A model generated the notes under the pieces. That model was not told the origin of the DNA. It saw only the letters and a program-made list of their open reading frames with translations, and made no database searches. Positions 15,316-23,578 of a DNA stretch of 64,000 nucleotides are shown here, piece after piece. A program made the position numbers and the translations under genes. The stretch is from Fibrobacter sp. UWB16. Its GTDB lineage: Bacteria; Fibrobacterota; Fibrobacteria; Fibrobacterales; Fibrobacteraceae. Position 1 is the first letter of the stretch. Each line of letters opens with the position of its first letter. The DNA lies in NCBI RefSeq assembly GCF_900215325.1, contig NZ_OCMS01000003.1, positions 248,001 through 312,000 of the forward strand, given 5' to 3'.

Positions 15316-18215
15316 TGGCTCCGAAGCTTTTTACTATTGCAATTGCCGGTAACCCGAACTGCGGTAAAACGGCTCTTTTTAATGCCCTTACGGGTGCTCG
15401 CCAGAGTGTTGGTAACTGGCCGGGCGTGACTGTCGAAAAGAAGGAAGGCTTTTTTGAACTCGGTAACCAGCATATCCGCGTGGTGGACTTGCCGGGTACT
15501 TATGCGCTTTTCGCGAATGCCGAAGACGAACGCGCCGCTGTGGACTACTTGCTCACTCGCGAAGCGGACCTCATTGTCAATATCATTGATGCCTCGAACA
15601 TTGAACGTAACTTGTTCTTGACTTCTCAGCTTGTCGATATGCAGATCCCGATGGTGATTGCGGCGAACATGATCGACATCGCAGAAAAGCGCGGCTTGCA
15701 TTTGGATTTGGATATCCTCGCTGAACGTTTCGGTGTGCCGGTGATTCCGCTTTCTGCCGTGAACGAAAGAAGCATCACGAACTTCATCAGCGAAATGGCG
15801 CATGTTGTTGCGGGCAAGAAGATGACGCCCAAGGCGATTGATTACGGCGAGAAGGTTGAAGCTGCTGTCAAGTATTTGGAGCCGAAGGTCGAGCCGGTTG
15901 CAAAGCTTTTGGATGCGGATGCCCGCTGGGTTTCGCTCATGTACTTGGGCAACGAAAAGAGCTATGCGGACAAGTTTGCCGAAGCCAAGGTGCAGATTAA
16001 CAAGGCCGAAGTCACGCAGATTCTCGGCGAAGAAAGCGAATTTGCGATGGCGGATTCACGCTACAGTTTGGCTCACGAAATTGCAGGTAAGACGATTCTT
16101 TCGAACCGTTCCAAGAGAACCTGGTCCGATAAGCTTGACTCCGTGCTTTTGAACCGTTGGGCTTCGCTCCCGATTTTCCTCTTGGTCATGTACCTGGTCT
16201 TCTGGGTTGCAGTGACGATCGGTTCTGCGTTCATTGATTTCTTTGACGTGCTGTTTGGCGCTATCTTTGTGGATGGCCTTGGCTACTTGCTCACGGATGT
16301 GTTCCATGCGCCGGGCTTTGTGTCTGCAATCCTCGCCGACGGTATCGGTGCTGGTATCCAGACTGTGTCGACGTTCATCCCGGTCATCTTCTTCATGTTC
16401 CTCTGCCTTTCTTTCTTGGAAGACTCGGGTTACATGGCACGTGCCGCTTTTGTGGCGGACCGCTTTATGCGATTCCTCGGACTCCCGGGTCGTGCATTCG
16501 TGCCGATGATGGTTGGTTTTGGTTGTGGCGTGCCGGGCATTATGGGCTCTCGCGTGCTCGAATCCAAACGTGAACGTTTCCTCACGATTTTCCTCGTGCC
16601 GTTCATGAGCTGCGGCGCTCGCCTCCCGGTGTATGCGCTGTTTGCGGCAGCATTCTTTGGAACGCAGGCAGGGACGGTCGTGTTTGCCCTCTACCTCGCG
16701 GGCGTTCTCTTTGCGATCGTGTACGGCTTGATTCTTCGCCGCTCCTTGTTTGTGGGTGAGGCTAGCAACTTTGTCATGGAGCTGCCGCCTTATCACTTAC
16801 CGAAGTTCAAGTCGCTCATGATCCACTCCTGGCTCCGTTTGCGCGATTACGTTATCCGTGCCGGTAAGGTGATTACGATTGCCGTTGCAATACTTGGCTT
16901 CCTCAACAGCTTTGGCTTTGTGGACAAACTCTACACCGAAATCAATGGCGAAAAGACCGAAATCGTGAAGAGCGAAGAAGGCTACGCCATGGTGCAGGAC
17001 GAAAAGGAAGTCCCGCTCCCCGAAGGTGTCGTGATTGACGAATCCAAGGTCCAGACGGAAAGCGAATTTACGGCGGGTAACGGTGATTCCGAAAACAGCT
17101 TGCTTTCTGTAATCGGTAAGGCAATTACCCCGGTTTTTGAACCATTCGGTGTTGAATCCAACAACTGGCCTGCATCTGTGTCGCTCTTCACTGGCCTCCT
17201 TGCTAAGGAAGCTGTGATTGGTACGATGAACTCGCTGTACTCTATGGCAGGCCCTGGCGATGCTGCTGAAGCTCCGAAGGCTGCCGAACCCGCTGCTGTT
17301 GAAAAGGTGGCTGAAGCCCCGGCGCCTGCTGCAGAACCGGTCGCAGTTGCCGATAGTGCTGACGCTCGTCATCCTGAGCAGAGCGAAGGATCCAGTGAAG
17401 TCGCTGTTGCTGATTCCGCAGTCGCTGATAGCGCAGTTGTCGCAGACAGTGCTGCTGCTGAACCTGCCACCGCTGAAGAAAAGCCCCTTATCGCAGGCGT
17501 GGACGAATGCCCTGCCGAAGAAGAGGAAGAAGGTGGTGCTCCGGATATTCTCGGTGCATTCAAGGAAGCCCTTGGCACGATTCCGGAAAACTTGAGTGAG
17601 GTCTTCGGCTCTCTCACGGACATTCTCGGAACATCTGGTGAACTCGAAGCGCAGAATGCCGCAGAACTCAAGAAGGTCACGCTTGATAAGATTCTTGATG
17701 CAAAAGCGATTACTTGCGAAGAATACGCTTCTATCGAAACCTTCAGCGAAGATGAAGGTGCCGACAAGGCTCGCGAAGAAGTCTTTGCAAAGCTCGCTGC
17801 CGCTGGTCTCACGCTGAGCGAAGATGAAATCGGCGCTCTCGAAGAAGGCGACTTGAGCGAAACGGCTGACATCTATGCCAACCTCCGCTCTTACTTCCAC
17901 AACCCGGACAAGAACGGAAACCCGGTCGATGGATTTAACTGGCAGGTGTTTGCATTCCTCATCTTCATCTTGCTCTATGTGCCGTGTCTTGCTGCGATGG
18001 GTGTCGTGGTTCGCGAAATCGGCCTTGGGCTCGGTGTGCTGATGGCTGTGGTGCAGACAATCCTCGCTTGGGCTGTCGCGGTGCTCCTCTACCAGGTTCC
18101 GGTTGGTGGCAACGTGTTCTGGATTGTAAGCTCGATCATCGTGCTTGTGGCAACATTCGTGTTCCTTAAGCTCTTTGGTATGAGCGCAAATAAGAAAGGG
18201 CGTTTCGAAGACTAA
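15315..18215 (+). CDS. feoB: Ferrous iron transporter B with an enlarged periplasmic/cytosolic insert
   Basis: This is the inner-membrane Fe(II) transporter with an N-terminal GTPase. G motifs are GNPNCGKT (10-17), DLPGTY (about 58) and NMID (about 117). Two Gate regions follow (GYMARAAFVADRFMRFLGLPGRAFVPMMVGFGCGVPG; SCGARLPVYALF). At 966 residues it exceeds the usual 650-780. The excess lies between GLLAKEAVIGTMNSLY (about 640) and the last helices (FLIFILLYVPCLAAMG, about 880), as an Ala/Pro/acidic region. Residues about 685-697 (DARHPEQSEGSSE) are a translated copy of the dispersed GTCATCCTGAGC repeat. Confidence 0.95.
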   Translation: MAPKLFTIAIAGNPNCGKTALFNALTGARQSVGNWPGVTVEKKEGFFELGNQHIRVVDLPGTYALFANAEDERAAVDYLLTREADLIVNIIDASNIERNLFLTSQLVDMQIPMVIAANMIDIAEKRGLHLDLDILAERFGVPVIPLSAVNERSITNFISEMAHVVAGKKMTPKAIDYGEKVEAAVKYLEPKVEPVAKLLDADARWVSLMYLGNEKSYADKFAEAKVQINKAEVTQILGEESEFAMADSRYSLAHEIAGKTILSNRSKRTWSDKLDSVLLNRWASLPIFLLVMYLVFWVAVTIGSAFIDFFDVLFGAIFVDGLGYLLTDVFHAPGFVSAILADGIGAGIQTVSTFIPVIFFMFLCLSFLEDSGYMARAAFVADRFMRFLGLPGRAFVPMMVGFGCGVPGIMGSRVLESKRERFLTIFLVPFMSCGARLPVYALFAAAFFGTQAGTVVFALYLAGVLFAIVYGLILRRSLFVGEASNFVMELPPYHLPKFKSLMIHSWLRLRDYVIRAGKVITIAVAILGFLNSFGFVDKLYTEINGEKTEIVKSEEGYAMVQDEKEVPLPEGVVIDESKVQTESEFTAGNGDSENSLLSVIGKAITPVFEPFGVESNNWPASVSLFTGLLAKEAVIGTMNSLYSMAGPGDAAEAPKAAEPAAVEKVAEAPAPAAEPVAVADSADARHPEQSEGSSEVAVADSAVADSAVVADSAAAEPATAEEKPLIAGVDECPAEEEEEGGAPDILGAFKEALGTIPENLSEVFGSLTDILGTSGELEAQNAAELKKVTLDKILDAKAITCEEYASIETFSEDEGADKAREEVFAKLAAAGLTLSEDEIGALEEGDLSETADIYANLRSYFHNPDKNGNPVDGFNWQVFAFLIFILLYVPCLAAMGVVVREIGLGLGVLMAVVQTILAWAVAVLLYQVPVGGNVFWIVSSIIVLVATFVFLKLFGMSANKKGRFED
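17367..17399 (+). repeat. Intergenic-type repeat translated inside feoB
   Basis: CGTCATCCTGAGCAGAGCG followed by AAGGATCCAGTG is the same family as 3563-3610 and 6561-6608 but lies in frame in feoB, giving RHPEQSEGSS. Confidence 0.8.
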
Positions 18216-18239
18216 TTGCATTTGAGTCAAGAATCATTA

Positions 18240-18277
18240 TTAAGGGCTGGTAGGCCCGAAACCTGCCAGCCCTTAAT
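18240..18277 (+). terminator. Long hairpin after feoB
   Basis: AAGGGCTGG-T-AGG pairs with CCT-G-CCAGCCCTT around a 7-base loop, extended by TTAA on both sides. There is no clear T-run, so it may act as an attenuator or mRNA-end stabiliser rather than a full terminator. Confidence 0.6.
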
Positions 18278-18290
18278 TAAACGCTCTTAA

Positions 18291-18304
18291 TTAGACTAAA
18301 CTAA
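18291..18304 (+). promoter_or_regulatory. DtxR-family operator upstream of the 34-residue ORF and porin
   Basis: TTAGACTAAACTAA fits TTAG-N6-CTAA, as at 14507, 14541 and 19690, and links the porin to the iron regulon. Confidence 0.55.
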
Positions 18305-18325
18305 CAAAGATGGGAGAAACTAACA

Positions 18326-18430
18326 ATGGGCGCAGAAAAAAATGATTCTGAATGGAACGAACTGAAAAATAATTGGCACGCTCTTTGCTTTAAGAAGAGT
18401 AAAAAGGGCGAAAAGCCTAGAGTTTTGTAA
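18326..18430 (+). CDS. 34-residue protein after feoB
   Basis: ATG 18326 follows GGAG (18313-18316). The product begins MGAEKNDSEWNELKNNWHAL, continues CFKKSKKGEKP and ends RVL. It is hydrophilic, with one Cys and one His in WHALCF. It is not FeoC by sequence. It lies directly behind the iron operator at 18291 and 67 bp before the porin. The good spacing and codon content argue that it is real; function unknown. Confidence 0.5.
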   Translation: MGAEKNDSEWNELKNNWHALCFKKSKKGEKPRVL

Positions 18431-18497
18431 CACAAAATGTAAAACGCTTGACGGAGTGTTACAAAAAATCAAAAGAATCCGTCATAGGAGAGACAAA

Positions 18498-19616
18498 ATG
18501 AAAACTCGTTTAACATCCAACCTTTTGTTTGGCCTTGCTGCTGCATCTATCCTTGCCATTCCGGCATTCGCTCAGGAAGCAGAAGCTGCATCTAAGGGCC
18601 CGGAAGTCAAGTTCTCTGGTGAAGTGGAATTTGACGCGTACACGGGCGATGTGATTAATGAAGATTATAAGAGCCACAGCTACGCTTCTACTTTTGACTT
18701 GAACGTTGATGTTAAATTTAATGAAAAGTGGTCTGCATCTGTACAGTTGGAAGCTGATGGTCCGACGACGGATCCGGGTGCCGTTTACAATGGAGCCTTT
18801 GTCCAGTATACGCATAGCGATAAGTTTGCCGTGAAGTTCGGTGACTTGACCTTCTCGGAAGGCGCTTTCCTGAACTATTACGGTTACGATGATCCGGCCG
18901 ATAACGCCGCCGGTATGGCGGAACATGATATCCGCGGTTTCGAAATCGACTATAACGGCCTTGTTTTTGGTCTCGGTTTTGTTCGCGGTGATAACGATAA
19001 CACGGCTTGTGACGAAGAAAGTGGTGAATGCGTCGGCTATGCATACGACCTCCACCTTGCTTACGAACTCGGCCTTGGCGAACATGTGCTGCGTCCGTTC
19101 TTTGATTACAAGTCTTATCAGGAAGCTAAGCACAATGAATTGCATGCCGGCCTTGATGCAAATCTGAAGTTTGGCGCATTTGCTTTGCATGCTGTTTATG
19201 GCTTGCATGTTGATGCTCTTGACGAAAAGGTTCCGAAGGCTACACACGCTATTCTCGGTGAACCGTCTTTGGATCTCGGCACGTTCAATGTCAAGGCAAC
19301 TGTGTTCTACGCTGCATTTGACAAAAAGACTCCGACCGTTCATGGCGAAGAAATCCCGGAATACTTCTTTGTCTATGGTGAACCGGGTGTGAAGATTAAC
19401 GATGCCATCGCTCTTGGTCTCCCGTTGGAATACCATACAAATTCTATCGTGAAGGATGCCGAACTCGAAATGTTCAACGTTGGTCTCCGCGCTTACTTCA
19501 CTCCGGTTGAAGGCCTTGAAGTGACTGGCTTTGCCATGTTCAACATCCCGGTCGGTGACAACGCTGGTGATGATACAGGTCTTGGCTTCGGTCTTGAAAC
19601 TGTATTCGCATTCTAA
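18498..19616 (+). CDS. Outer-membrane porin-like beta-barrel, iron-cluster associated
   Basis: The product has 372 residues with a signal peptide ending AIPAFA-QEAEA. The mature part alternates short amphipathic strands with aromatic girdles (SASVQLEADG, FAVKFGDLTFSEG, GLVFGLGFVRGDND) and ends in a terminal aromatic residue (GFGLETVFAF), as outer-membrane barrels do. ATG 18498 has GGAG 7 bases before it; the longer frame from 18456 has a basic, non-signal leader. The operator at 18291 suggests induction under iron limitation, so it may pass iron or small iron complexes; substrate unproven. Confidence 0.75.
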   Translation: MKTRLTSNLLFGLAAASILAIPAFAQEAEAASKGPEVKFSGEVEFDAYTGDVINEDYKSHSYASTFDLNVDVKFNEKWSASVQLEADGPTTDPGAVYNGAFVQYTHSDKFAVKFGDLTFSEGAFLNYYGYDDPADNAAGMAEHDIRGFEIDYNGLVFGLGFVRGDNDNTACDEESGECVGYAYDLHLAYELGLGEHVLRPFFDYKSYQEAKHNELHAGLDANLKFGAFALHAVYGLHVDALDEKVPKATHAILGEPSLDLGTFNVKATVFYAAFDKKTPTVHGEEIPEYFFVYGEPGVKINDAIALGLPLEYHTNSIVKDAELEMFNVGLRAYFTPVEGLEVTGFAMFNIPVGDNAGDDTGLGFGLETVFAF

Positions 19617-19634
19617 ACTTTTTGCCATAGGATG

Positions 19635-19673
19635 AAAAACCCCCGCCTCGATGAATGTCGTGGCGGGATTTTT
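19635..19673. terminator. Terminator after the porin gene
   Basis: An A-run, CCCGCC, a 14-base loop, GGCGGG and ATTTTT; symmetrical, so it may work in both directions. Confidence 0.75.
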
Positions 19674-19689
19674 GTATAGACAAATTTTA

Positions 19690-19703
19690 TTAGATTAATC
19701 TAA
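19690..19703 (+). promoter_or_regulatory. Perfect DtxR-family palindrome upstream of DUF3793-flavodoxin
   Basis: TTAGATTAATCTAA is a perfect 14-bp palindrome fitting TTAG-N6-CTAA. It lies about 200 bp before the DUF3793 gene, with a terminator-like hairpin between. Confidence 0.6.
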
Positions 19704-19794
19704 CTTTAGGGATTGTTTTGAGTCTATTTGGAGTTGAGTTAGAGAATGAAAAATTCTAAAATATATCCCAGAGACTATTGCCATAGAAGCTCGG

Positions 19795-19829
19795 CTAGCA
19801 TATAGATTTCGTTACCTCATATATGCTAG
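19795..19829. repeat. Inverted repeat CTAGCATATA...TATATGCTAG
   Basis: Two perfect 10-base arms are separated by 15 bases in the leader of the DUF3793 gene. It is followed at once by the hairpin at 19839. Confidence 0.6.
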
Positions 19830-19838
19830 ATAGGTTAT

Positions 19839-19872
19839 CCCGCCGTGGCGAAGGCTAACGGCGGGATTTTTG
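19839..19872 (+). terminator. Terminator or attenuator in the DUF3793 leader
   Basis: CCCGCCG and CGGCGGG around a 13-base loop, then ATTTTT. It sits between the TTAG operator and the DUF3793 start, so it either ends a short leader RNA or attenuates the operon. Confidence 0.65.
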
Positions 19873-19899
19873 ACTTTATACTAAATACTTAGGTTGTTC

Positions 19900-20460
19900 A
19901 TGGATAGAAACCTTGATTCCTGCTTGGTTCGACAATGTGCCCCGACACTTGCGGGGCACAAGTTGGGCAATCTCTTTTGTGTTGATGTTGCTGATGGTGT
20001 TTTGCTTTGCAATATCCTTGCGCGTTGGAATCAGGCCTTGAACCCTAAGGGCGTTATTGCTCGCGTTATTGCTGAACGCTGTGGACGTTATTTTATTTAT
20101 GTCTACCGGAATAGCGCTTTACAGAATTTGGGATGCTCTTGCGAAGTTCGTAATTTTTTGAAAGGTTTTGGTTACAGTTGCTTTGATGCTGAATCGCTTT
20201 TGAACTTTTTTCAGGTTCGCATGACGCGCTCGGTGTGCTTTCCGCATGAAGTGGGCGTGTTTTTGGGCTACCCGCTTGACGATGTGAAAGATTTTATTAC
20301 GTACGGCGGTAAAAATTACAAGCTGATTGGCTGCTGGAAGGTCTATAACGACGTGCCGAATTCCATGCACATTTTTGAAGTATACAAAAAGTGTCAAAAG
20401 ATTTTACGAGAACGATTTGAATCAGGCGATTCTTTGGAAGAATTGACTGTAGCGTGTTAA
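19900..20460 (+). CDS. DUF3793 family protein
   Basis: The product has 186 residues. Family landmarks are QCAPTLAGHKLGNLF near the start, ALNPKGVIARVIAE, FIYVYRNSALQNL, the VCFPHEVGVFLGYPLDDVKDFI block and GCWKVYNDV. DUF3793 genes commonly sit next to flavodoxin and Feo genes in anaerobes; their function is unknown, and a role in redox or iron metabolism is inferred from context. ATG 19900 is preferred to the in-frame TTG 19894. It lies 29 bp before the flavodoxin gene. Confidence 0.85.
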   Translation: MDRNLDSCLVRQCAPTLAGHKLGNLFCVDVADGVLLCNILARWNQALNPKGVIARVIAERCGRYFIYVYRNSALQNLGCSCEVRNFLKGFGYSCFDAESLLNFFQVRMTRSVCFPHEVGVFLGYPLDDVKDFITYGGKNYKLIGCWKVYNDVPNSMHIFEVYKKCQKILRERFESGDSLEELTVAC

Positions 20461-20489
20461 TTAACCGAAAAAACAAAAAGGAACATAAA

Positions 20490-20918
20490 ATGAACAAAAT
20501 TGCTGTTATTTTCTGGACAGGTACGGGTAACACCGAAGTTATGGCGAATGAAGTGGTTGCTGGCGCAAAGGAAGCTGGCGCCGATGTGACGCTTTTCAAT
20601 ACGTCTGCTTTTTCTACCGATAAGGCCCAGGAATTTGACAAGTTTGCTTTGGGCTGCCCGGCAATGGGTGCCGAAGAACTCGAAGATAGCGAATTCCAGC
20701 CGCTTTATGATCAGCTGAAGGCTCAGATTTCGGGTAAGAAAGTCGTGCTTTTCGGCTCTTACGGCTGGGGTGGCGGCGAATGGATGAATCCGTGGAAAGA
20801 AGATGCCGCAAATGCGGGCCTTGTGCTTGCTGATGAACCGCTCGCTATTGAAGGCGCTCCGGATGATGCTGGCAAGGAAAAGTGCCGTGAACTCGGTAAG
20901 GTCCTTGCGCTTTCGTAA
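20490..20918 (+). CDS. Flavodoxin
   Basis: This is a 142-residue cytoplasmic FMN electron carrier. The phosphate-binding loop is TGTGNTEVMA (about 10-19) and the FMN loops are GCPAMGAEELEDSEF (about 57) and GSYGWGGGEWM (about 88). ATG 20490 follows an AAAAGGAAC site; the longer frame from 20454 overlaps the previous gene. Co-transcription with DUF3793 behind an iron-type operator fits the replacement of ferredoxin by flavodoxin when iron is scarce. Confidence 0.93.
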   Translation: MNKIAVIFWTGTGNTEVMANEVVAGAKEAGADVTLFNTSAFSTDKAQEFDKFALGCPAMGAEELEDSEFQPLYDQLKAQISGKKVVLFGSYGWGGGEWMNPWKEDAANAGLVLADEPLAIEGAPDDAGKEKCRELGKVLALS

Positions 20919-20943
20919 TTGTTGAGTCTCGATGATCCATGAA

Positions 20944-21001
20944 ATGTTAGACTCTCTAACAAAATTAGAGAGTCTAACATTGTTAGAAAATCACTAACAA
21001 T
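20944..21001. promoter_or_regulatory. Compound palindrome upstream of the ferrosome-like genes
   Basis: A perfect 16-base inverted repeat (20944-20959 with 20965-20980, 5-base loop) is followed by ATTGTTAG-N7-CTAACAAT (20979-21001). Both are built from TTAG/CTAA half-sites. There is no T-run, so an operator array is more likely than a terminator. Confidence 0.65.
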
Positions 21002-21153
21002 GTTAGCGCCAATCTCGTGAAACTCAACTGCGGTGCGGGGTTGCGAGAGTTAGATATTTAATTTATTCGTAATTTGCAATTGGAGGGGAGAGTATCTAAT
21101 TTTTTAAGGCGGGCAAGTTGCTCCGCTGATTTTTCTTTAATAAGGAGAAACAT

Positions 21154-21381
21154 ATGTCTATGTTCAAAAACGAAAAATTCTGGCTCGTTGTTGCCGGTGC
21201 TGTGGGTTCTGCTGTTGCTAAGAAAGTGCTCAAGGCAAAGAAAACACGCGAACTTGCTGTTCAGGGACTTGCTCATGGCATGAAGTTCACGGCTGACGCC
21301 AAGGCTGCTTTCCAGGATATGAAGGACGAGGCTGCCGACATTTGCAACGACGCTAAGGCAGAAGCAGGTCTCGACAAGTAA
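21154..21381 (+). CDS. Small DUF6110-like membrane-associated protein
   Basis: The product has 75 residues: one hydrophobic helix (FWLVVAGAVGSAVAKKVL) near the N-terminus, then AKKTRELAVQGLAHGMKFTADAKAAFQDMKDEAADI, an amphipathic helical tail. AAGGAG precedes ATG 21154. The pattern matches short proteins encoded beside P1B-type ATPases (DUF6110/DUF1490-like). It lies 13 bp before the ATPase gene. In ferrosome clusters small membrane proteins accompany FezB; equivalence is an inference. Confidence 0.65.
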   Translation: MSMFKNEKFWLVVAGAVGSAVAKKVLKAKKTRELAVQGLAHGMKFTADAKAAFQDMKDEAADICNDAKAEAGLDK

Positions 21382-21394
21382 GAAGCGAAAGCTT

Positions 21395-23494
21395 ATGAGA
21401 TTCAGAATCGTTTACGATAAGCCGGGTCGCCTTCGCTTGCGTGCTGGGGCGTACGCTTTTGAACGTGAATATGAAGCGCGCATTCACAAGGCTTGCTTGA
21501 GTGAGCCTTGCGTTAAAAGTGTTGTGGTGCGTAGCGTCAATGGTGGCCTCCTTTTTGAATATTCCGCCAAGGCGGGCGATTTCGAGACGAGCCGTAAGCA
21601 GATTCTTGATTTTGTAAGTGCGCTCAACCCCAAAGAGTTGCCTGAATGCGATGGTGAAACGGAATACCAGTTGCAAGCTTTGGACGATGGCTTTAAAGCA
21701 AGCCTCACGGGAATGATTGCAAGGCGCTATTTGTCGCGTTGGTTTTTACCGCTTCCGATTCGCACGGCAATTACGGTGGTTCGTGGATTGCGTTATGTGG
21801 CTCGCGGAATTTCGACGCTCATGAGCGGAAACCTCACCGTCGATGTTTTGGACGGAGCTGCGATTGGTGCTAGCCTGCTCCAGAAAAATTATGAATCCGC
21901 AGGTACGGTCATGTTCCTTTTGGGTGTTTCGGGCTTGCTGGAAGATTACACCAAGGCGCGTACGCGCACGGCTTTGACAGGTAGCCTCGCCGTCAAGGTA
22001 GATAAGGTCTGGGTCGTGAAAGACGGCGTAGATACTTTGGTGGATATGAAGGACGTCCAGGTCGATGACTTGGTCCGCATCCGTTCCGGTAGCATGATTC
22101 CTGTTGATGGTCGCGTGATTGAAGGCGAAGCCTTTGTGAACGAATCGACGATGACGGGCGAATCCAAGGCGGTGATGAAGACCGCCGGCAGAATCGTTTT
22201 TGCAGGGACTGTTCTTGAAGAAGGCGCGATTCTCGTGAAGGTGCATGCGGTCAACAGCAATACGAAAATTCAGAAAATCGTGGAACTGATCGACCGTAGC
22301 GAAGACTTGAAGGCGAGCGTGCAGAGCCGTGCGGAACATTTGGCGGATAGCATTGTGCCGTTCAGCTTCCTGGGCTTTGGGCTTACGCTTTTGCTGACGC
22401 AGAATATTTCGCGTGCGGTTTCCATCTTGATGGTGGATTACTCTTGCGCGATAAAACTCTCGACTCCGATTTCCGTGATTTCTGCATTGCGTGAAGCGGC
22501 GGATATGGACATGACGGTGAAGGGCGGCAAGTACCTGGAAGAACTTGCTCTTGCCGATACGATTGTGTTCGACAAGACGGGAACGCTCACGAAGGCGGAA
22601 CCGCGACTTGAAAAGATTATTCCGTTTGGCGAATATTCCGAAAAGCGAATCTTGAAAATTGCGGCGTGCATCGAGGAACATTTCCCGCATAGCATGGCTC
22701 GTGCGATTGTCAAGGCGGCAATGGAACGCAATATCAATCACGCCGAAGAACATGCCGATGTGCAGTACATCGTGGCGCACGGTATCGCAACATCGCTCAA
22801 GGGCAAGCGCGTGGTCATCGGAAGCAAGCACTTTGTCATCGAAGACGAAAAGGTCAATGTTTCTGAAGCGAACCAGGCGATTATTGACGAACAGGCGGGT
22901 GCCGCATCCGTGATTTACCTCGGCATTGGCGGCGAGTTGGCGGGTGCAATTTGCATTGGCGACCCTCCGCGTGAAGAAGCTGCAGATGCCATTCGCGGAC
23001 TGCGTGAAAGTGGCATCAAGAATGTGGTGATGCTGACGGGCGATAGCTTGAATGCTGCAGAACGCGTTGCGGAACATTTGGAAATCGATACGTTCTTCGC
23101 GCAGGTCTTGCCAGAAGACAAGCACCATTATGTGGAACGCATGAAGGCCGAAGGCAAGCGCGTGATTATGGTGGGCGACGGCATTAATGATGCTCCTGCT
23201 CTTGCTGCCGCGAATGTCTCTGTTGCCATGAGCGATGCTTCGGATATTGCCCGCGAAACTGCCGATGTGACGCTCCGCCGCGAGAATCTCGAAGACCTCG
23301 TGGAACTGCGCCTCTTGAGCCAAAAGCTGATGGAACGCATCTCCGAAAATTACCGCTTTATAGTTGTTTTCAATACAAGCTTGCTTGTAGGCGGTTTTCT
23401 CGGACTCCTCTCGCCGACAACGTCTGCCTTCTTGCACAACGTATCGACAATGGGCATTTGCGCAAAAAGCATGACCAAGCTGAAAGTGGAGTAA
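21395..23494 (+). CDS. P1B-type heavy-metal ATPase, probable ferrosome FezB-like iron pump
   Basis: The product has 699 residues. A-domain TGES is at about 254, phosphorylation motif DKTGT at about 393 and GDGINDAPA at about 594. The TM metal site is DYSCAIKLSTP (about 347), of the SCA type rather than CPC. The N-terminus lacks a CxxC metal-binding domain and instead carries GRLRLRAG at about 11-18, reminiscent of the R-X-L-R motif I recall being described for FezB of ferrosomes, which load iron into a membrane compartment. The TTAG operator array and the small partner gene support an iron role. A Cu or Zn exporter is less likely. Confidence 0.75.
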   Translation: MRFRIVYDKPGRLRLRAGAYAFEREYEARIHKACLSEPCVKSVVVRSVNGGLLFEYSAKAGDFETSRKQILDFVSALNPKELPECDGETEYQLQALDDGFKASLTGMIARRYLSRWFLPLPIRTAITVVRGLRYVARGISTLMSGNLTVDVLDGAAIGASLLQKNYESAGTVMFLLGVSGLLEDYTKARTRTALTGSLAVKVDKVWVVKDGVDTLVDMKDVQVDDLVRIRSGSMIPVDGRVIEGEAFVNESTMTGESKAVMKTAGRIVFAGTVLEEGAILVKVHAVNSNTKIQKIVELIDRSEDLKASVQSRAEHLADSIVPFSFLGFGLTLLLTQNISRAVSILMVDYSCAIKLSTPISVISALREAADMDMTVKGGKYLEELALADTIVFDKTGTLTKAEPRLEKIIPFGEYSEKRILKIAACIEEHFPHSMARAIVKAAMERNINHAEEHADVQYIVAHGIATSLKGKRVVIGSKHFVIEDEKVNVSEANQAIIDEQAGAASVIYLGIGGELAGAICIGDPPREEAADAIRGLRESGIKNVVMLTGDSLNAAERVAEHLEIDTFFAQVLPEDKHHYVERMKAEGKRVIMVGDGINDAPALAAANVSVAMSDASDIARETADVTLRRENLEDLVELRLLSQKLMERISENYRFIVVFNTSLLVGGFLGLLSPTTSAFLHNVSTMGICAKSMTKLKVE

Positions 23495-23510
23495 ACGCCA
23501 AGGGATTTGT

Positions 23511-23541
23511 CATTCCCGGCTTGACCGGGAATCTCCCTCTT
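23511..23541. repeat. GTCATTCCCGG...CCGGGAATCTCCC intergenic repeat
   Basis: The same repeat occurs at 30413-30446, where it encodes the C-terminus of the ECF T component. Confidence 0.7.
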
Positions 23542-23544
23542 GTT

Positions 23545-23578
23545 AAGTATTCCCTTTGTTTTAGGGAATACTTTTTTT
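23545..23578 (+). terminator. Terminator after the P1B-ATPase
   Basis: AAGTATTCCCT and AGGGAATACTT form a perfect 11-bp stem followed by seven T. Confidence 0.9.

Noticed and set aside
16797-18230. 477-codon open frame opposite feoB
   Set aside because: Antisense shadow of the Ala/Glu-rich feoB region.
21746-23437. 563-codon open frame opposite the P1B-ATPase
   Set aside because: Antisense shadow; composition is His/Arg-rich and matches no family.
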